Origin: Clostridia bacterium BRH_c25 | GTDB lineage: Bacteria > Bacillota_A > Clostridia > Lutisporales > Lutisporaceae | Direction: 5' to 3' | DNA length: 34,244 bases | NCBI GenBank assembly: GCA_001515955.1 | Contig: LOES01000114.1 | Coordinates: 1 to 34,244 of the forward strand | Position numbers and translations under genes: made by a program | Notes under the pieces: model-generated | The model's input: the letters and a program-made list of their open reading frames with translations, nothing else | Database searches by the model: none | Told to the model about the DNA's origin: nothing | Part shown: positions 1-8,275 of the stretch, piece after piece | How the letters are laid out: each line of letters opens with the position of its first letter | How positions within the stretch are numbered: position 1 is the first letter of the stretch

Positions 1-2
1 TG

Positions 3-1451
3 CCGCTCACCCTTGCTATAATACCCTCTCTTATTCTGGAGGTGGCAAACCAGAAGTTTGCACTGCCACAGGTGAATCTTCAGGAAATAGTACGGATTAA
101 AGAAAATGATTCAGTGAGAAAGATTGAGTATGTTAACAATGCTGAGGTTTTAAGGTTAAGGGGAAGGCTTTTACCGGTAGTCCATCTGGCTGATATTCTG
201 GGCTTGCAAAGGACATATGTTGATCCGGTAACCGGCGAGACAAAAGCAGATAAAAGGAAGACCTTGTTCGATGCAAGACGCAGCAGCACGGAAGAGACTG
301 ATTCAGCAGTTGATATTGGGTTGGCTAATGACCGCCGCAAGCGCGGGCTCGAAAATATTGTAAGAATACTGGTAATCAAAATAGGCTCAAGACGATTGGG
401 CTTGTGTGTTGACAAATTGCATGGAAGTGAAGAGATTCTTGTAAAATCCCTGCCGGTATATATTCAAGATTGCATATGCTATTCCGGGGTGACTATACTT
501 GGAGATGGCAAAACCGCAATGATACTGGACCCAACCGGAATAATAGAGAAAGCAAATCTTCATTATCTGGAAGAACAGGATGAAAAGGGAGTCAAACAGT
601 TGGAGCAGGAGATACAGAGTATGTATGAGAACCAGAATATACTTCTGTTCAAATGTTCAGGGCCTGAGACAATGGCAATTGACATGTCCATGGTATCCAG
701 GGTAGAGGAGATAAGTCCCGGTGAAATTGAAAGGGTCGGGGATAAGGAGTACATCCAGTTCAGGGGACAATCCCTGAGAATTATCCGGCCGGAAGATTTT
801 TTGCCTATAGCAAAACAGAAGGTTGAGAAAACCAAGCTTTATATTATAATACCGAAGCTTGTAAAGTACCCTATGGGTATTTTGATAGAAAACATACAGG
901 ATACAATCCAGTCAAGTATAGATATAAGAGGGGACGACAGCATAACGGCCAAAGGACTTATCGGCTCTACAGTTTTAAATAGCAAGATTGTCCTGTTGAT
1001 GAATATTTATGAGCTTTTTGAGATGGCCGATCCTGAGAAGTATAAGATAGAGAGCAGTATAAAGCATACAGGAAAAATCACTGTGCTTCTGGCAGAAGAC
1101 ACCCCGTTTTTTCAGAAATTGGAGAAGGATTACCTTGAGAATGCAGGCTATCACGTGCTTGTAACCTCCAATGGAAGAGAAGCGATTCAGGTTCTTCAGA
1201 ATGAAAAGGTCGATATTGTTGTAAGTGATATAAATATGCCCGAAATGAATGGTTTGGAACTGGTAAAAAGGATCCGTGCAGACGTCAGATTTTCCAAAAT
1301 GCCTGTTATAGCAGTTACTTCTCTGACTGGAGAAATGCAGAAAAAAGAAGGACTTGAGGCTGGGTTTGACGCTTATGAGTACAAGCTGGACAGATCCCGG
1401 CTGCTGGAATTAGTTGATCAGATTATGCAGGAAAGGGGGACCACCCCATGA
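3..1451 (+). CDS. cheA: CheA histidine kinase C-terminal part (CheW-CheW-receiver), 5' truncated by window
   Basis: The frame is open from base 3 and reads PLTLAIIPSLILEVANQKFA, the usual junction into the CheA C-terminal regulatory domain, so the GTG at 42 is an internal Val and the kinase core lies upstream of the window. Visible domains are a first CheW-like domain (about the first 190 residues, with a charged insertion), a second CheW-like domain (about 200-345) and a C-terminal receiver (about 360-480) with acidic pair LLAEDTP, phospho-Asp in VVSDINMP and Lys near the end (YEYKLD). In this family the CheW domains dock the kinase to receptors and to CheW, and a fused receiver is a phosphate sink or adaptation target. 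It overlaps cheW by ATGA. The tandem CheW plus receiver layout differs from the classical single-P5 CheA. The family call is very secure. Confidence 0.93.
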   Translation, partial: PLTLAIIPSLILEVANQKFALPQVNLQEIVRIKENDSVRKIEYVNNAEVLRLRGRLLPVVHLADILGLQRTYVDPVTGETKADKRKTLFDARRSSTEETDSAVDIGLANDRRKRGLENIVRILVIKIGSRRLGLCVDKLHGSEEILVKSLPVYIQDCICYSGVTILGDGKTAMILDPTGIIEKANLHYLEEQDEKGVKQLEQEIQSMYENQNILLFKCSGPETMAIDMSMVSRVEEISPGEIERVGDKEYIQFRGQSLRIIRPEDFLPIAKQKVEKTKLYIIIPKLVKYPMGILIENIQDTIQSSIDIRGDDSITAKGLIGSTVLNSKIVLLMNIYELFEMADPEKYKIESSIKHTGKITVLLAEDTPFFQKLEKDYLENAGYHVLVTSNGREAIQVLQNEKVDIVVSDINMPEMNGLELVKRIRADVRFSKMPVIAVTSLTGEMQKKEGLEAGFDAYEYKLDRSRLLELVDQIMQERGTTP

Positions 1452-1897
1452 CGGAAAATATCCTTACATTCTATCTGGGAGAGAGCCTTCTGGGTATCAA
1501 TCTGAAATTGGCAAAAGAAATCAACAGAAGCATAAGGTATACCCCTGTTCCCGGTGCGCAGCCTTGTATAATCGGTTTCTTCAATATGAGGGGTCAGGTG
1601 GTTACCCTTTTTGACCTGGCAAAGCTTATAGGCATAAGCAGGTCCAATGAGCGGGAAGGTTTGGCATGTATCATTTTGAAAAGTCCGAAGGATCCCGATC
1701 AGGTTGGGTTCCTGATTGACCGGCCGGGAGATGTGATCGAAGTTGATATAGAGGAGTACGAGCCGCCTCCTGCAAATATAGGAGTAGTAGAGAGCGAATT
1801 TATTGAGTGTATTGTCAAGCTAAAAGAAGAGCTGCTGATAATAATCAATCCCGACAAAATAATTAATCAACAGTATGCTATTGATGTTAATCCGTAA
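1448..1897 (+). CDS. cheW: CheW chemotaxis coupling protein
   Basis: This 149-residue protein is a single CheW domain, the usual length for a stand-alone coupling protein linking receptors to CheA in the membrane-associated array. Recognisable parts are the N-terminal strand LTFYLGESLLGINL, the segment PCIIGFFNMRGQVVTLFDLAKLIG (typical I-x-G-x-x-N-x-R-G-x-V pattern) and the C-terminal regulatory strands with VGFLIDRPGDVIEV. The ATG overlaps the cheA stop (ATGA at 1448-1451), and GGGGGA just upstream serves as ribosome binding site, so it is translationally coupled to cheA. About 80 bases separate it from cheB. Nothing is missing or unusual. Confidence 0.93.
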   Translation: MTENILTFYLGESLLGINLKLAKEINRSIRYTPVPGAQPCIIGFFNMRGQVVTLFDLAKLIGISRSNEREGLACIILKSPKDPDQVGFLIDRPGDVIEVDIEEYEPPPANIGVVESEFIECIVKLKEELLIIINPDKIINQQYAIDVNP

Positions 1898-1976
1898 AGC
1901 CAGAGGTTGCACTAGTGAATAAGTTTATTTATAGCAATTCATCATATACAGCGGTTCAAGTAAGGAGGATATAATT

Positions 1977-2693
1977 ATGGAAAAACTCAAAGCATCAGAT
2001 GAGGATAATTCCCCGGCATACAACAAACCTGCAGCAGAAGCTCCGGCAGATACCGGTTCTGGCACTGCAAAGCGTATGTCATCACGAGGCTATAATGTAC
2101 CTGACCATATAGATCTGGTTGTCATTGCATCCTCAACGGGAGGTCCGACAGCATTAGACACTGTATTCGGTCAATTACCATTGGATATTAATGTACCAAT
2201 ATTGATTGTACAGCATATGCCTCCCGAATTCACAGGGGTACTGGCCCAAACCTTATGCAAAAAGTATAATCTGGATGTTAAAGAAGCTGCTGATGGTGAT
2301 AAGGTGGAACCCGGAAGGATTTTAATTGCTCCAGGAGGAATGCATATGACCGTAAGTTCTTCCAAAGGGTTCGGCAATGAAATACGGTTGCTGGATACAC
2401 CTTATGTTAATGGCGTAAAACCTTCGGCAGATGTTCTGTTTCATTCCGTAGCCAAAGAATATAAGGGTAAAGGAGTATTGGCTATTGTACTTACAGGAAT
2501 GGGCAATGATGGTACGAAGGGCATCAGGGAAATGAAGGCGGAATGCAATTGCTACTGTATTACCCAAAGTGAAAGTTCATGTGTTGTATATGGTATGCCC
2601 AAATGTGTATATGAAGCCGGTCTGTCCGATGAAGTTGGGGAACTGAAGGAAATAGCTTTTCGCATGTATCAAATCATACGGGGCAGGGGGTGA
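1977..2693 (+). CDS. cheB: CheB methylesterase domain protein lacking a receiver
   Basis: Receptor glutamate methylesterase/glutamine deamidase. The catalytic triad is visible: Ser53 in ASSTGG, His80 in QHMP and Asp178 in GMGNDGTKG. Classical CheB is about 350 residues, with an N-terminal receiver that restrains the esterase until phosphorylated. This protein is 238 residues and has instead about 45 residues of low-complexity, Ala/Pro/Ser-rich sequence before the catalytic domain. Activity cannot be controlled by phosphorylation in cis; control might come from partner binding or the CheA receiver. AAGGAGG lies about 10 bases upstream of the ATG. The stop overlaps the cheR GTG start (GTGA). 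Confidence 0.92.
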   Translation: MEKLKASDEDNSPAYNKPAAEAPADTGSGTAKRMSSRGYNVPDHIDLVVIASSTGGPTALDTVFGQLPLDINVPILIVQHMPPEFTGVLAQTLCKKYNLDVKEAADGDKVEPGRILIAPGGMHMTVSSSKGFGNEIRLLDTPYVNGVKPSADVLFHSVAKEYKGKGVLAIVLTGMGNDGTKGIREMKAECNCYCITQSESSCVVYGMPKCVYEAGLSDEVGELKEIAFRMYQIIRGRG

Positions 2694-3556
2694 TATTCCA
2701 GATGTATGACGGGACGGCTTCAAAAGAATTTGCTATGCTTCAGAAGTTTATAGAAGAGAAATGCGGTATTGAACTGGGTGAGGAAAAGGCATACCTGCTC
2801 GAGAGCAAGCTTGCCAGGCTTTTGGCAGAGTCCGGGGCTTCAAGCTTTGAAGAGCTTTATTTAAAAATATGCTCTACAAAGGATCCATATTTAATCGATA
2901 GTATAATAGAGGCCGTTACTATAAACGAAACCTTTTGGTTCAGAGATAAAACACCATGGTATATTATAGAGGATATACTTTTGCCGGTTTTAATTGCCGA
3001 ACTCAGAAACGGGAAAAGGGATAAGGTAAGAATCTGGAGCGCTGCATGCTCGTATGGACAGGAACCGTATTCTGCCGCCATGTGTATAGACAGTTACTTG
3101 AATCGGATGGGTGCCATGGATGCCGGACCTGAAGCTTTCGAGATTCTTGCTACCGATATATCCTCCGATGTGCTTCAGATGGCTGAAATGGGGAACTATG
3201 ACAATATATCAATTTCCCGGGGCTTGGATGAGGATTATAAATCTGGATATTTCAAGAATAAAGGCAGAATATGGAGGTTGGATGAGGAAATAAAAAAGCG
3301 TATACGGTTTCAACAGTTAAACCTAATAGACAGTTACTTTCCTTATGAACAGTATGACATTGTTTTCTGCAGGTATGTGTTGATTTACTTCTCTGAGAAG
3401 TATAAAAAGAAAGTGATAGACAGTATAACAGCGTCCCTAAAGCCGGGTGGAGTGCTATTTATCGGGAGTTCTGAGCTGTTTGAGGACTACAGCAGGTACT
3501 ATACTATGGAACAATACAGGAACGGCATATATTATAAAAAGAAGGAGTGTTGGTAA
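2690..3556 (+). CDS. cheR: CheR chemoreceptor glutamate methyltransferase
   Basis: S-adenosylmethionine-dependent methylation of receptor glutamates, opposing CheB. The N-terminal helical domain covers about residues 1-75 and contains the conserved ETFWFRD-like turn at its end (TINETFWFRD). The SAM-binding Rossmann domain follows, with motif IWSAACSYGQEPYSAAM and the later IVFCRYVLIYF, both standard for CheR. The length of 288 is usual. The GTG at 2690 overlaps the cheB stop; an ATG at 2702 is a possible alternative start, four residues later. The family SAM motif usually reads STGEEPYS, so SYGQEPYS is a mild variation. Confidence 0.93.
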   Translation: MIFQMYDGTASKEFAMLQKFIEEKCGIELGEEKAYLLESKLARLLAESGASSFEELYLKICSTKDPYLIDSIIEAVTINETFWFRDKTPWYIIEDILLPVLIAELRNGKRDKVRIWSAACSYGQEPYSAAMCIDSYLNRMGAMDAGPEAFEILATDISSDVLQMAEMGNYDNISISRGLDEDYKSGYFKNKGRIWRLDEEIKKRIRFQQLNLIDSYFPYEQYDIVFCRYVLIYFSEKYKKKVIDSITASLKPGGVLFIGSSELFEDYSRYYTMEQYRNGIYYKKKECW

Positions 3557-3557
3557 C

Positions 3558-3941
3558 TTGGATTATAAAGCAAAGATACTGTCTGTTGATGATTCATCAA
3601 TTATTCGAAAAATAGTCAGGAATTCTGTTGAAGTACTGAACTATTCTCTATTGGAAGCTTCTTCGGGAGAGGAAGCGTTATCAATACTTGTAAAGGAGCA
3701 TGCATCGATTAAGCTGATACTATTGGATTGGAATATGCCGGGAATGAACGGACTTGAACTCTTGAAAATAATAAAAAAGAATATACTGTATAAAAATATA
3801 CCTGTGATGATGGTTACAACAGAGGGTGAAAAAGGGAACATAGTCAAAGCTGTACAAGCAGGAGTAGTTAATTACCTTCTTAAGCCGTTTACATCAGAAG
3901 AACTTACCAAGAAAGTAATGCAGTGCATTGGGAGGGTATAA
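3558..3941 (+). CDS. cheY: CheY-like single-domain response regulator
   Basis: A 127-residue stand-alone receiver. The acidic pair is Asp11-Asp12 (LSVDDSS), the phosphoacceptor is Asp57 in LLDWNMPGMNG, with Thr87 (MMVTTEG) and Lys109 (YLLKPF) completing the active site. I chose the TTG at 3558 because AAGGAG lies 10 bases upstream and the protein then begins just before the first beta strand; the open frame extends further upstream only by running inside cheR. Its likely role is the diffusible output of the CheA array toward the flagellar switch or another effector. The neighbouring CheX would dephosphorylate it. Confidence 0.92.
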   Translation: MDYKAKILSVDDSSIIRKIVRNSVEVLNYSLLEASSGEEALSILVKEHASIKLILLDWNMPGMNGLELLKIIKKNILYKNIPVMMVTTEGEKGNIVKAVQAGVVNYLLKPFTSEELTKKVMQCIGRV

Positions 3942-3943
3942 CA

Positions 3944-4450
3944 GTGAACAATACGAACCAAAACAAGCTGCGTAATATTGAGGAGAGCAGCCAAGAATTT
4001 TCGAACTGGTACTTTTCCAATGCAATTAAAGAAATCATATTTACAATGACAGGGATGGAAGTAGCTGAAGAAAAGGCAACTGAAGAAACCATCAAGGATT
4101 TGAAGGAACAAATCTCCGGTATTATTATGCTTATCGGGAATAAGAGAATAATGATCTCCCTTGGTATGTCAACATATACAGCCAAGAATCTGGTAGCATC
4201 CATGACAGGGCTGGAATCCGGCAGCTTGACCAAAGAGGATTTGGTGGATGGTGCTGCAGAACTGGCAAATATAGTTGCAGGCAAGATTAAAGCCAAATTC
4301 TCAGTTAACGGAGAGCGTTATGATATTTTGCTCCCATATACTATTACAGGAGATGATCATAGTATAATACACAAGAACAAGTCGGCAGTTCTGATCAGAT
4401 TATATCATACGGAAAATATCGCAGTAATTGCAAAAGTATTCTTTTTGTAA
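3944..4450 (+). CDS. cheX: CheX-like CheY-phosphate phosphatase
   Basis: A 168-residue protein of the CheC/CheX/FliY class. The diagnostic phosphatase helix is visible as DGAAELANIVAGKIK, containing the E-x-x-N pair that attacks phospho-CheY in this family. Only one such motif is seen, as in CheX, and the N-terminus matches the CheX pattern of a helix followed by a strand of the MTGM type. The GTG at 3944 is preferred over upstream starts because GGAGGG lies about 8 bases before it and the gene then begins just after the cheY stop. It is the last gene of the chemosensory operon and is followed by a strong terminator. Confidence 0.85.
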   Translation: MNNTNQNKLRNIEESSQEFSNWYFSNAIKEIIFTMTGMEVAEEKATEETIKDLKEQISGIIMLIGNKRIMISLGMSTYTAKNLVASMTGLESGSLTKEDLVDGAAELANIVAGKIKAKFSVNGERYDILLPYTITGDDHSIIHKNKSAVLIRLYHTENIAVIAKVFFL

Positions 4451-4461
4451 GGAGTAGGAGC

Positions 4462-4498
4462 AAATAAACGACAGCTGTAAGAAGTCTGTCGTTTATTT
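4462..4498 (+). terminator. Intrinsic terminator after the chemosensory operon
   Basis: A perfect 13-bp inverted repeat (AAATAAACGACAG at 4462-4474 against 4486-4498) has an 11-base loop and A/T-rich arms, so the 3' arm itself supplies the U-rich tail. Its position right after cheX fits the end of the operon. Confidence 0.8.
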
Positions 4499-4591
4499 AT
4501 TAACAAGAAGCTGCAAGTATATTATCATTGTATTCCTATAAGAATGATAATAAAATTTAATTAAGGAAAATATTGAGAAGGGGTGAAGCTT

Positions 4592-5032
4592 ATGAGTAAC
4601 AATAACTTGTTTTTTTATAAGGGTGAGGGCAAAATTGAAAGTCAACAGCTGGCGTTGAGCAGCGAGAGAACGGTTATAATCAGGGATGCATGCTCCGAAC
4701 TTGTTATTGATGGCATCAGGAATATCGAAATAAGCCATAAGTTCGGCAACAGGTTGAGACTCAAAATAGGTCCGAAAATATCCTTTTATCCCCTGAACAA
4801 GAAAATTGCGATTAATGATACCGAGGGAAGCATTATAATAACCATTATAGATACTGAAGAACAACTCAGGGAATTTGAGACAATTGCAGATGAACAAACA
4901 GCAAAAGCGTTGAAGGATTACATCCATGAGAATGTACCCAATCTTTATACCAAAGAAAGCTTGAATCAGAAGAATCTGAACGAGCTCAGGGAGATTAAGG
5001 AAAATATGGACGATCTGGCAAACAGCTATTAA
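4592..5032 (+). CDS. Hypothetical protein
   Basis: I do not recognise this 146-residue protein. The ATG at 4592 has AAGGGGTGA a few bases upstream; an upstream in-frame GTG at 4583 sits inside that ribosome binding site. The first 100 residues look like alternating beta strands (VIIRD, LVIDGIRNIEIS, RLRLKIG, KIAIND, SIIITII), suggesting a small beta-rich domain. The last 45 residues are helical and charged (EQLREFE through NLNELREIKENMDDLANSY). There is no signal peptide or membrane segment, so it is probably cytoplasmic. It is monocistronic, isolated by terminators on both sides. A 207-codon open frame on the opposite strand covers the same DNA but runs through both terminators and has no support. 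Confidence 0.75.
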   Translation: MSNNNLFFYKGEGKIESQQLALSSERTVIIRDACSELVIDGIRNIEISHKFGNRLRLKIGPKISFYPLNKKIAINDTEGSIIITIIDTEEQLREFETIADEQTAKALKDYIHENVPNLYTKESLNQKNLNELREIKENMDDLANSY

Positions 5033-5037
5033 GAATG

Positions 5038-5078
5038 ATATGAGCTTCCTGACTAAAGGGAGCTCATATTTTTTTTTT
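5038..5078 (+). terminator. Intrinsic terminator
   Basis: ATATGAGCT (5038-5046) pairs perfectly with AGCTCATAT (5061-5069), followed by nine T. It lies six bases after the stop of the hypothetical gene and before the histidine kinase. Confidence 0.88.
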
Positions 5079-5146
5079 GTGGATGTTATGCAGGATGTAT
5101 TGTATAATGTTTTCAAAAGAATACAAAAAATGGAAGGAACAGTGGT

Positions 5147-6304
5147 ATGGAAAAAGGAAGAAGGCTTTTTAACATAATTAAAGCTATACTGCTTACTATA
5201 TTGTTCTGTACTGCTGTATATTTTGAAAATGCACAGCAGCAGAGACTATATGTGCTTGTCGGCATATTTGTACTTTACCTGGCTGTCGGTTTCGGCAGAG
5301 GTTTTTTCAGAAGTGAGGGTAAATTATACTTCCTGTCCTTTATTGTTGACATAATATTGGTATTTGCTCTGGAGTATAACTCGAGACTTCTGATAAACTA
5401 TTTTCTGCACTCCTTCTATATAATCATACTGCTTGAAGCGGCTCTGACTCTAGGGCTTGGAAGAGGAATTACAATAGGCACAGCCGCAGTTGCCGTGTCT
5501 CTGATTAAATATGCGTACTTGATTTATTATAAATTCAACCTTTCAAATGTGTCCCAATTGGCATTCTTCCTGATGGTCAATGTGCTCATACTTGTAATAG
5601 CAGGCTTTGCACAGCACAACAAGGAGGAGAAGGAACGAAAGGATGTGCTCTACAAGGAGCTTCTGGACGCCCATAAGCAGCTGAAGCAATATACTGATGA
5701 AGTGAACCGTCTCTCGGTAGTAGAGGAGAGGAACCGGATCGCCAGGGATATACATGATACCTTGGGTCACAATATGACTGCCCTTATAATGCAGCTGCAG
5801 ATGGCAGAGCACCTTATAAAGGAGGATGGCCCAAAGGCAGAGGAGCTGCTGGGGAATTCCATAAAGACAGCAAAGGAAAGCCTTGCAGGTATCAGAGAGG
5901 TTGTAGAGACTTTGAGGGGAGCAGGCACCGGCATTACTCCTGCAGAGTCTGTAAGAAAGCTGGTCAATGAATTCTCAGCCAGGACAGGAGTGGAAATAGG
6001 GCTGGATATAAACGGGGAGTCCTCCATGCAGGATTCGGCGGCAAATATAGCTGTGTATCATATAATACAGGAAGCGATGACCAATGCCGTACGACACGGG
6101 AAGGCAGAAAAGATATATGTAAGTATTGATTATTCCGGAGATTCCATTATATTCTGCGTGAGGGACAACGGTTCGGGAGCTGAGACCTTGACGGAAGGTT
6201 ACGGCTTGAAGGGTATAAGGGAAAGAGTCGAAGCCTTTGGCGGGAAGGTCGGATTCGGAACCTGCGAAGGGTTTTATATAAAAGGCATCCTATACTTGTG
6301 TTAA
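5147..6304 (+). CDS. Membrane sensor histidine kinase, NarL/DesK class
   Basis: A 385-residue kinase. Residues 10-155 hold about six hydrophobic segments (near 12-25, 33-50, 60-76, 83-101, 108-125, 138-155) with very short loops, so signals are probably sensed within the membrane, as in DesK/LiaS-like kinases. A charged coiled-coil linker follows (157-190), then the HisKA_3 dimerisation motif with phospho-His203 in ARDIHDTLGH, and an HATPase domain with N-box Asn313 (QEAMTNAVRHG) and G-boxes DNGSG and GYGLKGIRERV. AAGGA precedes the ATG. The response regulator gene begins 20 bases downstream and is the obvious partner. The lipoprotein and ABC exporter that follow are a plausible but unproven target. 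Confidence 0.92.
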   Translation: MEKGRRLFNIIKAILLTILFCTAVYFENAQQQRLYVLVGIFVLYLAVGFGRGFFRSEGKLYFLSFIVDIILVFALEYNSRLLINYFLHSFYIIILLEAALTLGLGRGITIGTAAVAVSLIKYAYLIYYKFNLSNVSQLAFFLMVNVLILVIAGFAQHNKEEKERKDVLYKELLDAHKQLKQYTDEVNRLSVVEERNRIARDIHDTLGHNMTALIMQLQMAEHLIKEDGPKAEELLGNSIKTAKESLAGIREVVETLRGAGTGITPAESVRKLVNEFSARTGVEIGLDINGESSMQDSAANIAVYHIIQEAMTNAVRHGKAEKIYVSIDYSGDSIIFCVRDNGSGAETLTEGYGLKGIRERVEAFGGKVGFGTCEGFYIKGILYLC

Positions 6305-6324
6305 AAAGCACTAGGAGGTAAGAG

Positions 6325-6972
6325 ATGATAAAAGTATTGTTGGTAGATGACCAGGATATTCTGGTTGAAGGGCTCAAGCTGATACTTGGAAAGGAAGAGG
6401 ACATACAGATATGCGGTACTGCCAATAGCGGCAGGAAGGCATATGAGGCATGCAAATGGAACCGCCCCGATGTGGTGCTGATGGATATAAAGATGCCGGA
6501 GGTCAATGGAGTGGAAGCCACAGGGCTGATAAAGAAGGATTTTCCGGAGGTCGGAATAATTGTGCTTACTACCTTCAATGATGATGAGTACATATATGAT
6601 GCACTGAAGAACGGCGCCTCAGGCTACCTGCTGAAGGATGCTTCACCGGAAGAAATTGCAAAGGCTTTACGCACGGTATATAATGGCGGTGCACTTATAC
6701 AGTCGGAGGTTGCAGTGAAGGTGCTGGACAAATTCTCTGAGCTTGCAAAAGGGAATCCGGAGAAGCACTCGGACCCCAGATCAGAGCTTTTGACTGAGCG
6801 GGAAACAGAGATATGCAGACTGATTGCTGAAGGGAAGAACAATAAGGAGATTGCCGACGAGCTGTTTCTGAGCGAGGGTACGGTGAAAAACCATATTACA
6901 AAAGTGCTTATAAAGCTGGACCTTCGGGACAGGACTCAGTTGGCGGTATTTACTATAAGGAATGATCTATAA
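6325..6972 (+). CDS. NarL/LuxR-family response regulator
   Basis: A 215-residue DNA-binding regulator. The receiver has acidic pair LLVDDQD, phospho-Asp54 in VLMDIKMPEVNG, switch Thr in VLTTFND and Lys in GYLLKD. The C-terminal helix-turn-helix is of LuxR type (LTERETEICRLIAEGKNNKE continuing into the recognition helix SEGTVKNHITKVLIKL). It has an AGGAGG site and is co-transcribed with the kinase upstream. A terminator follows immediately, so the lipoprotein/ABC genes downstream are a separate unit that may be its regulon. Confidence 0.94.
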   Translation: MIKVLLVDDQDILVEGLKLILGKEEDIQICGTANSGRKAYEACKWNRPDVVLMDIKMPEVNGVEATGLIKKDFPEVGIIVLTTFNDDEYIYDALKNGASGYLLKDASPEEIAKALRTVYNGGALIQSEVAVKVLDKFSELAKGNPEKHSDPRSELLTERETEICRLIAEGKNNKEIADELFLSEGTVKNHITKVLIKLDLRDRTQLAVFTIRNDL

Positions 6973-6997
6973 AAAAATGCGACATAGTCGCATTTTT
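6973..6997 (+). terminator. Intrinsic terminator of the two-component operon
   Basis: AAAAATGCGAC (6973-6983) pairs perfectly with GTCGCATTTTT (6987-6997) around a three-base loop, with the T-run in the 3' arm, directly after the response regulator stop. Confidence 0.8.
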
Positions 6998-7005
6998 CAG
7001 TCACT

Positions 7006-7117
7006 AGTCGCTAGACTCTAGTCACTAGCTTGGGGCAGGGCTTCGAAGGCTGAGCTAAGCCTATGCCCATAAGGAATACCAACAAATCTAGAGACTAGTG
7101 ACTCGAGACTAGCGACT
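7006..7117. repeat. Long interrupted palindrome, REP/MITE-like element
   Basis: Nested inverted repeats form one long hairpin. AGTCGCTAG (7006-7014) pairs with 7109-7117, AGTCACTAG (7020-7028) pairs with 7095-7103, and the interior GGGCAGGGCTT (7033-7043) pairs imperfectly with 7057-7068. The arms are built from variations on CTAGTNACT/CTAGTCGCT, so it is also internally repetitive. It lies in the gap of about 290 bases between the response regulator and the lipoprotein, which otherwise holds only the terminator and the promoter region of the next gene. I see no open frame in it. A non-autonomous palindromic repeat is the best description. Confidence 0.6.
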
Positions 7118-7264
7118 AAAAACTCTGTCTTATTTAAGACGCGGTATTATACTTTTGTGCAAAAAGTCATAGGGTATGACATTCAATATGTGATTTAAGA
7201 TAGATGTAATTGGGCTTCCAAATTTGTAGAATGATATTGTAAGAAAACATTGGAGGGATTTTAA

Positions 7265-8263
7265 GTGAAAAAATTAATGATTGCCATATTTGTTTTATTG
7301 TTTGCAATATCATTGGCAGGTTGTATTCCAGACAGTCTCGGAGACTACAAGAAGGCAGTTGAAAAAACCGAGCAGATAAAAAAAGGAAGGACGACGGGAG
7401 AGTTTTCAGTGGTAATGGATTTTAACACTGAGGGCATGACAGAAGAGCAGATAAAGGAATTGAACTATTTCAAAAAAATGAATGGAAGCTTCGATGTTGC
7501 CTATGACGATGAGGCAGAGAAGGGAATTTTCAGGAACTATCTGAATTTCGGAGGACTGGGCTTTGACTTCGACCTGTTCGTTAATGGAAAAGAAGTATTC
7601 ATGAAGCTGCCTGTAATAGGAAAATACTTGAGGATCGACGGGCTGCAGGCTCCCATGAACATACAGCAGAGCGAAGAGGATATGGAGCTTATCTCCAGGG
7701 AGTCGCAGGATGAAATCAGTGCAAAATGGCTTGGGATACTTAAGAAGGAAGATATTTTCACGGGCAGGAATATAGTGCTCACCACTCCTGATGGGGAGGT
7801 AAAGACCACCGAGTACACCATAAAGCTTAAGGATGAGCAGGTAAAAAGCCTTGCAGCAGATACTATCGATATACTTTCCAGGGATGAAAAGCTCAGGAAG
7901 AACTACGAGGAATTGATCAAGAAGAACGCAGAGCCCATGAAGGATACCTCCTTTGATAAGCTGATTTCGGATATAAAGGAGAATATGAAGGATTACACAA
8001 TCGAAGGCTTCAGCTATACCGCTTATGTGGATATTGACGGGTATATGGTCAATGAAATGATAGATTTCTCACTGAAGGTTGACAGCACCAAACCGGCGAC
8101 TGCGACCAGGCTGAGCTACAAGCTGGATATAAAGAACTGGGATATCAATAAGGAGCAGAAATTTGAATTCCCCGTACTGACTGAGGAGAATACACTGGAT
8201 ATGGATCAGATGGATAAGAATATGCCCTTCATGATTGAAGACCTGTTGAATAAAAAGGATTAA
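7265..8263 (+). CDS. Lipoprotein of unknown function beside ABC exporter
   Basis: A 332-residue secreted lipoprotein with signal peptide MKKLMIAIFVLLFAISLAGC and lipobox LAGC (Cys20). The mature part is charged and alternates strands and helices (GEFSVVMDF, GSFDVAYDD, LGFDFDLFVNGKEVFMKLP, further strands near the C-terminus). This resembles the long curved beta-sheet folds of LppX/LolA-like lipid-handling lipoproteins, but that is only a pattern resemblance. GGAGGG sits upstream of the start. The ABC ATPase gene starts 12 bases after its stop, so it belongs with the exporter and may be its extracytoplasmic accessory. Confidence 0.85.
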   Translation: MKKLMIAIFVLLFAISLAGCIPDSLGDYKKAVEKTEQIKKGRTTGEFSVVMDFNTEGMTEEQIKELNYFKKMNGSFDVAYDDEAEKGIFRNYLNFGGLGFDFDLFVNGKEVFMKLPVIGKYLRIDGLQAPMNIQQSEEDMELISRESQDEISAKWLGILKKEDIFTGRNIVLTTPDGEVKTTEYTIKLKDEQVKSLAADTIDILSRDEKLRKNYEELIKKNAEPMKDTSFDKLISDIKENMKDYTIEGFSYTAYVDIDGYMVNEMIDFSLKVDSTKPATATRLSYKLDIKNWDINKEQKFEFPVLTEENTLDMDQMDKNMPFMIEDLLNKKD

Positions 8264-8275
8264 AGGGTGATAGAT

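Noticed and set aside
42..44. GTG at 42 as the start of a CheV-like protein
   Set aside because: The frame is open to the left edge and the upstream residues match the CheA junction, so it is an internal codon of a truncated cheA.
4493..5116. 207-codon minus-strand open frame opposite the hypothetical gene
   Set aside because: It spans the terminators on both sides, has no convincing ribosome binding site, and its translation looks like an antisense shadow.
6999..7124. CRISPR array or tRNA remnant in the repetitive intergenic region
   Set aside because: Repeats are inverted, short and without regular spacers, and no cloverleaf forms.
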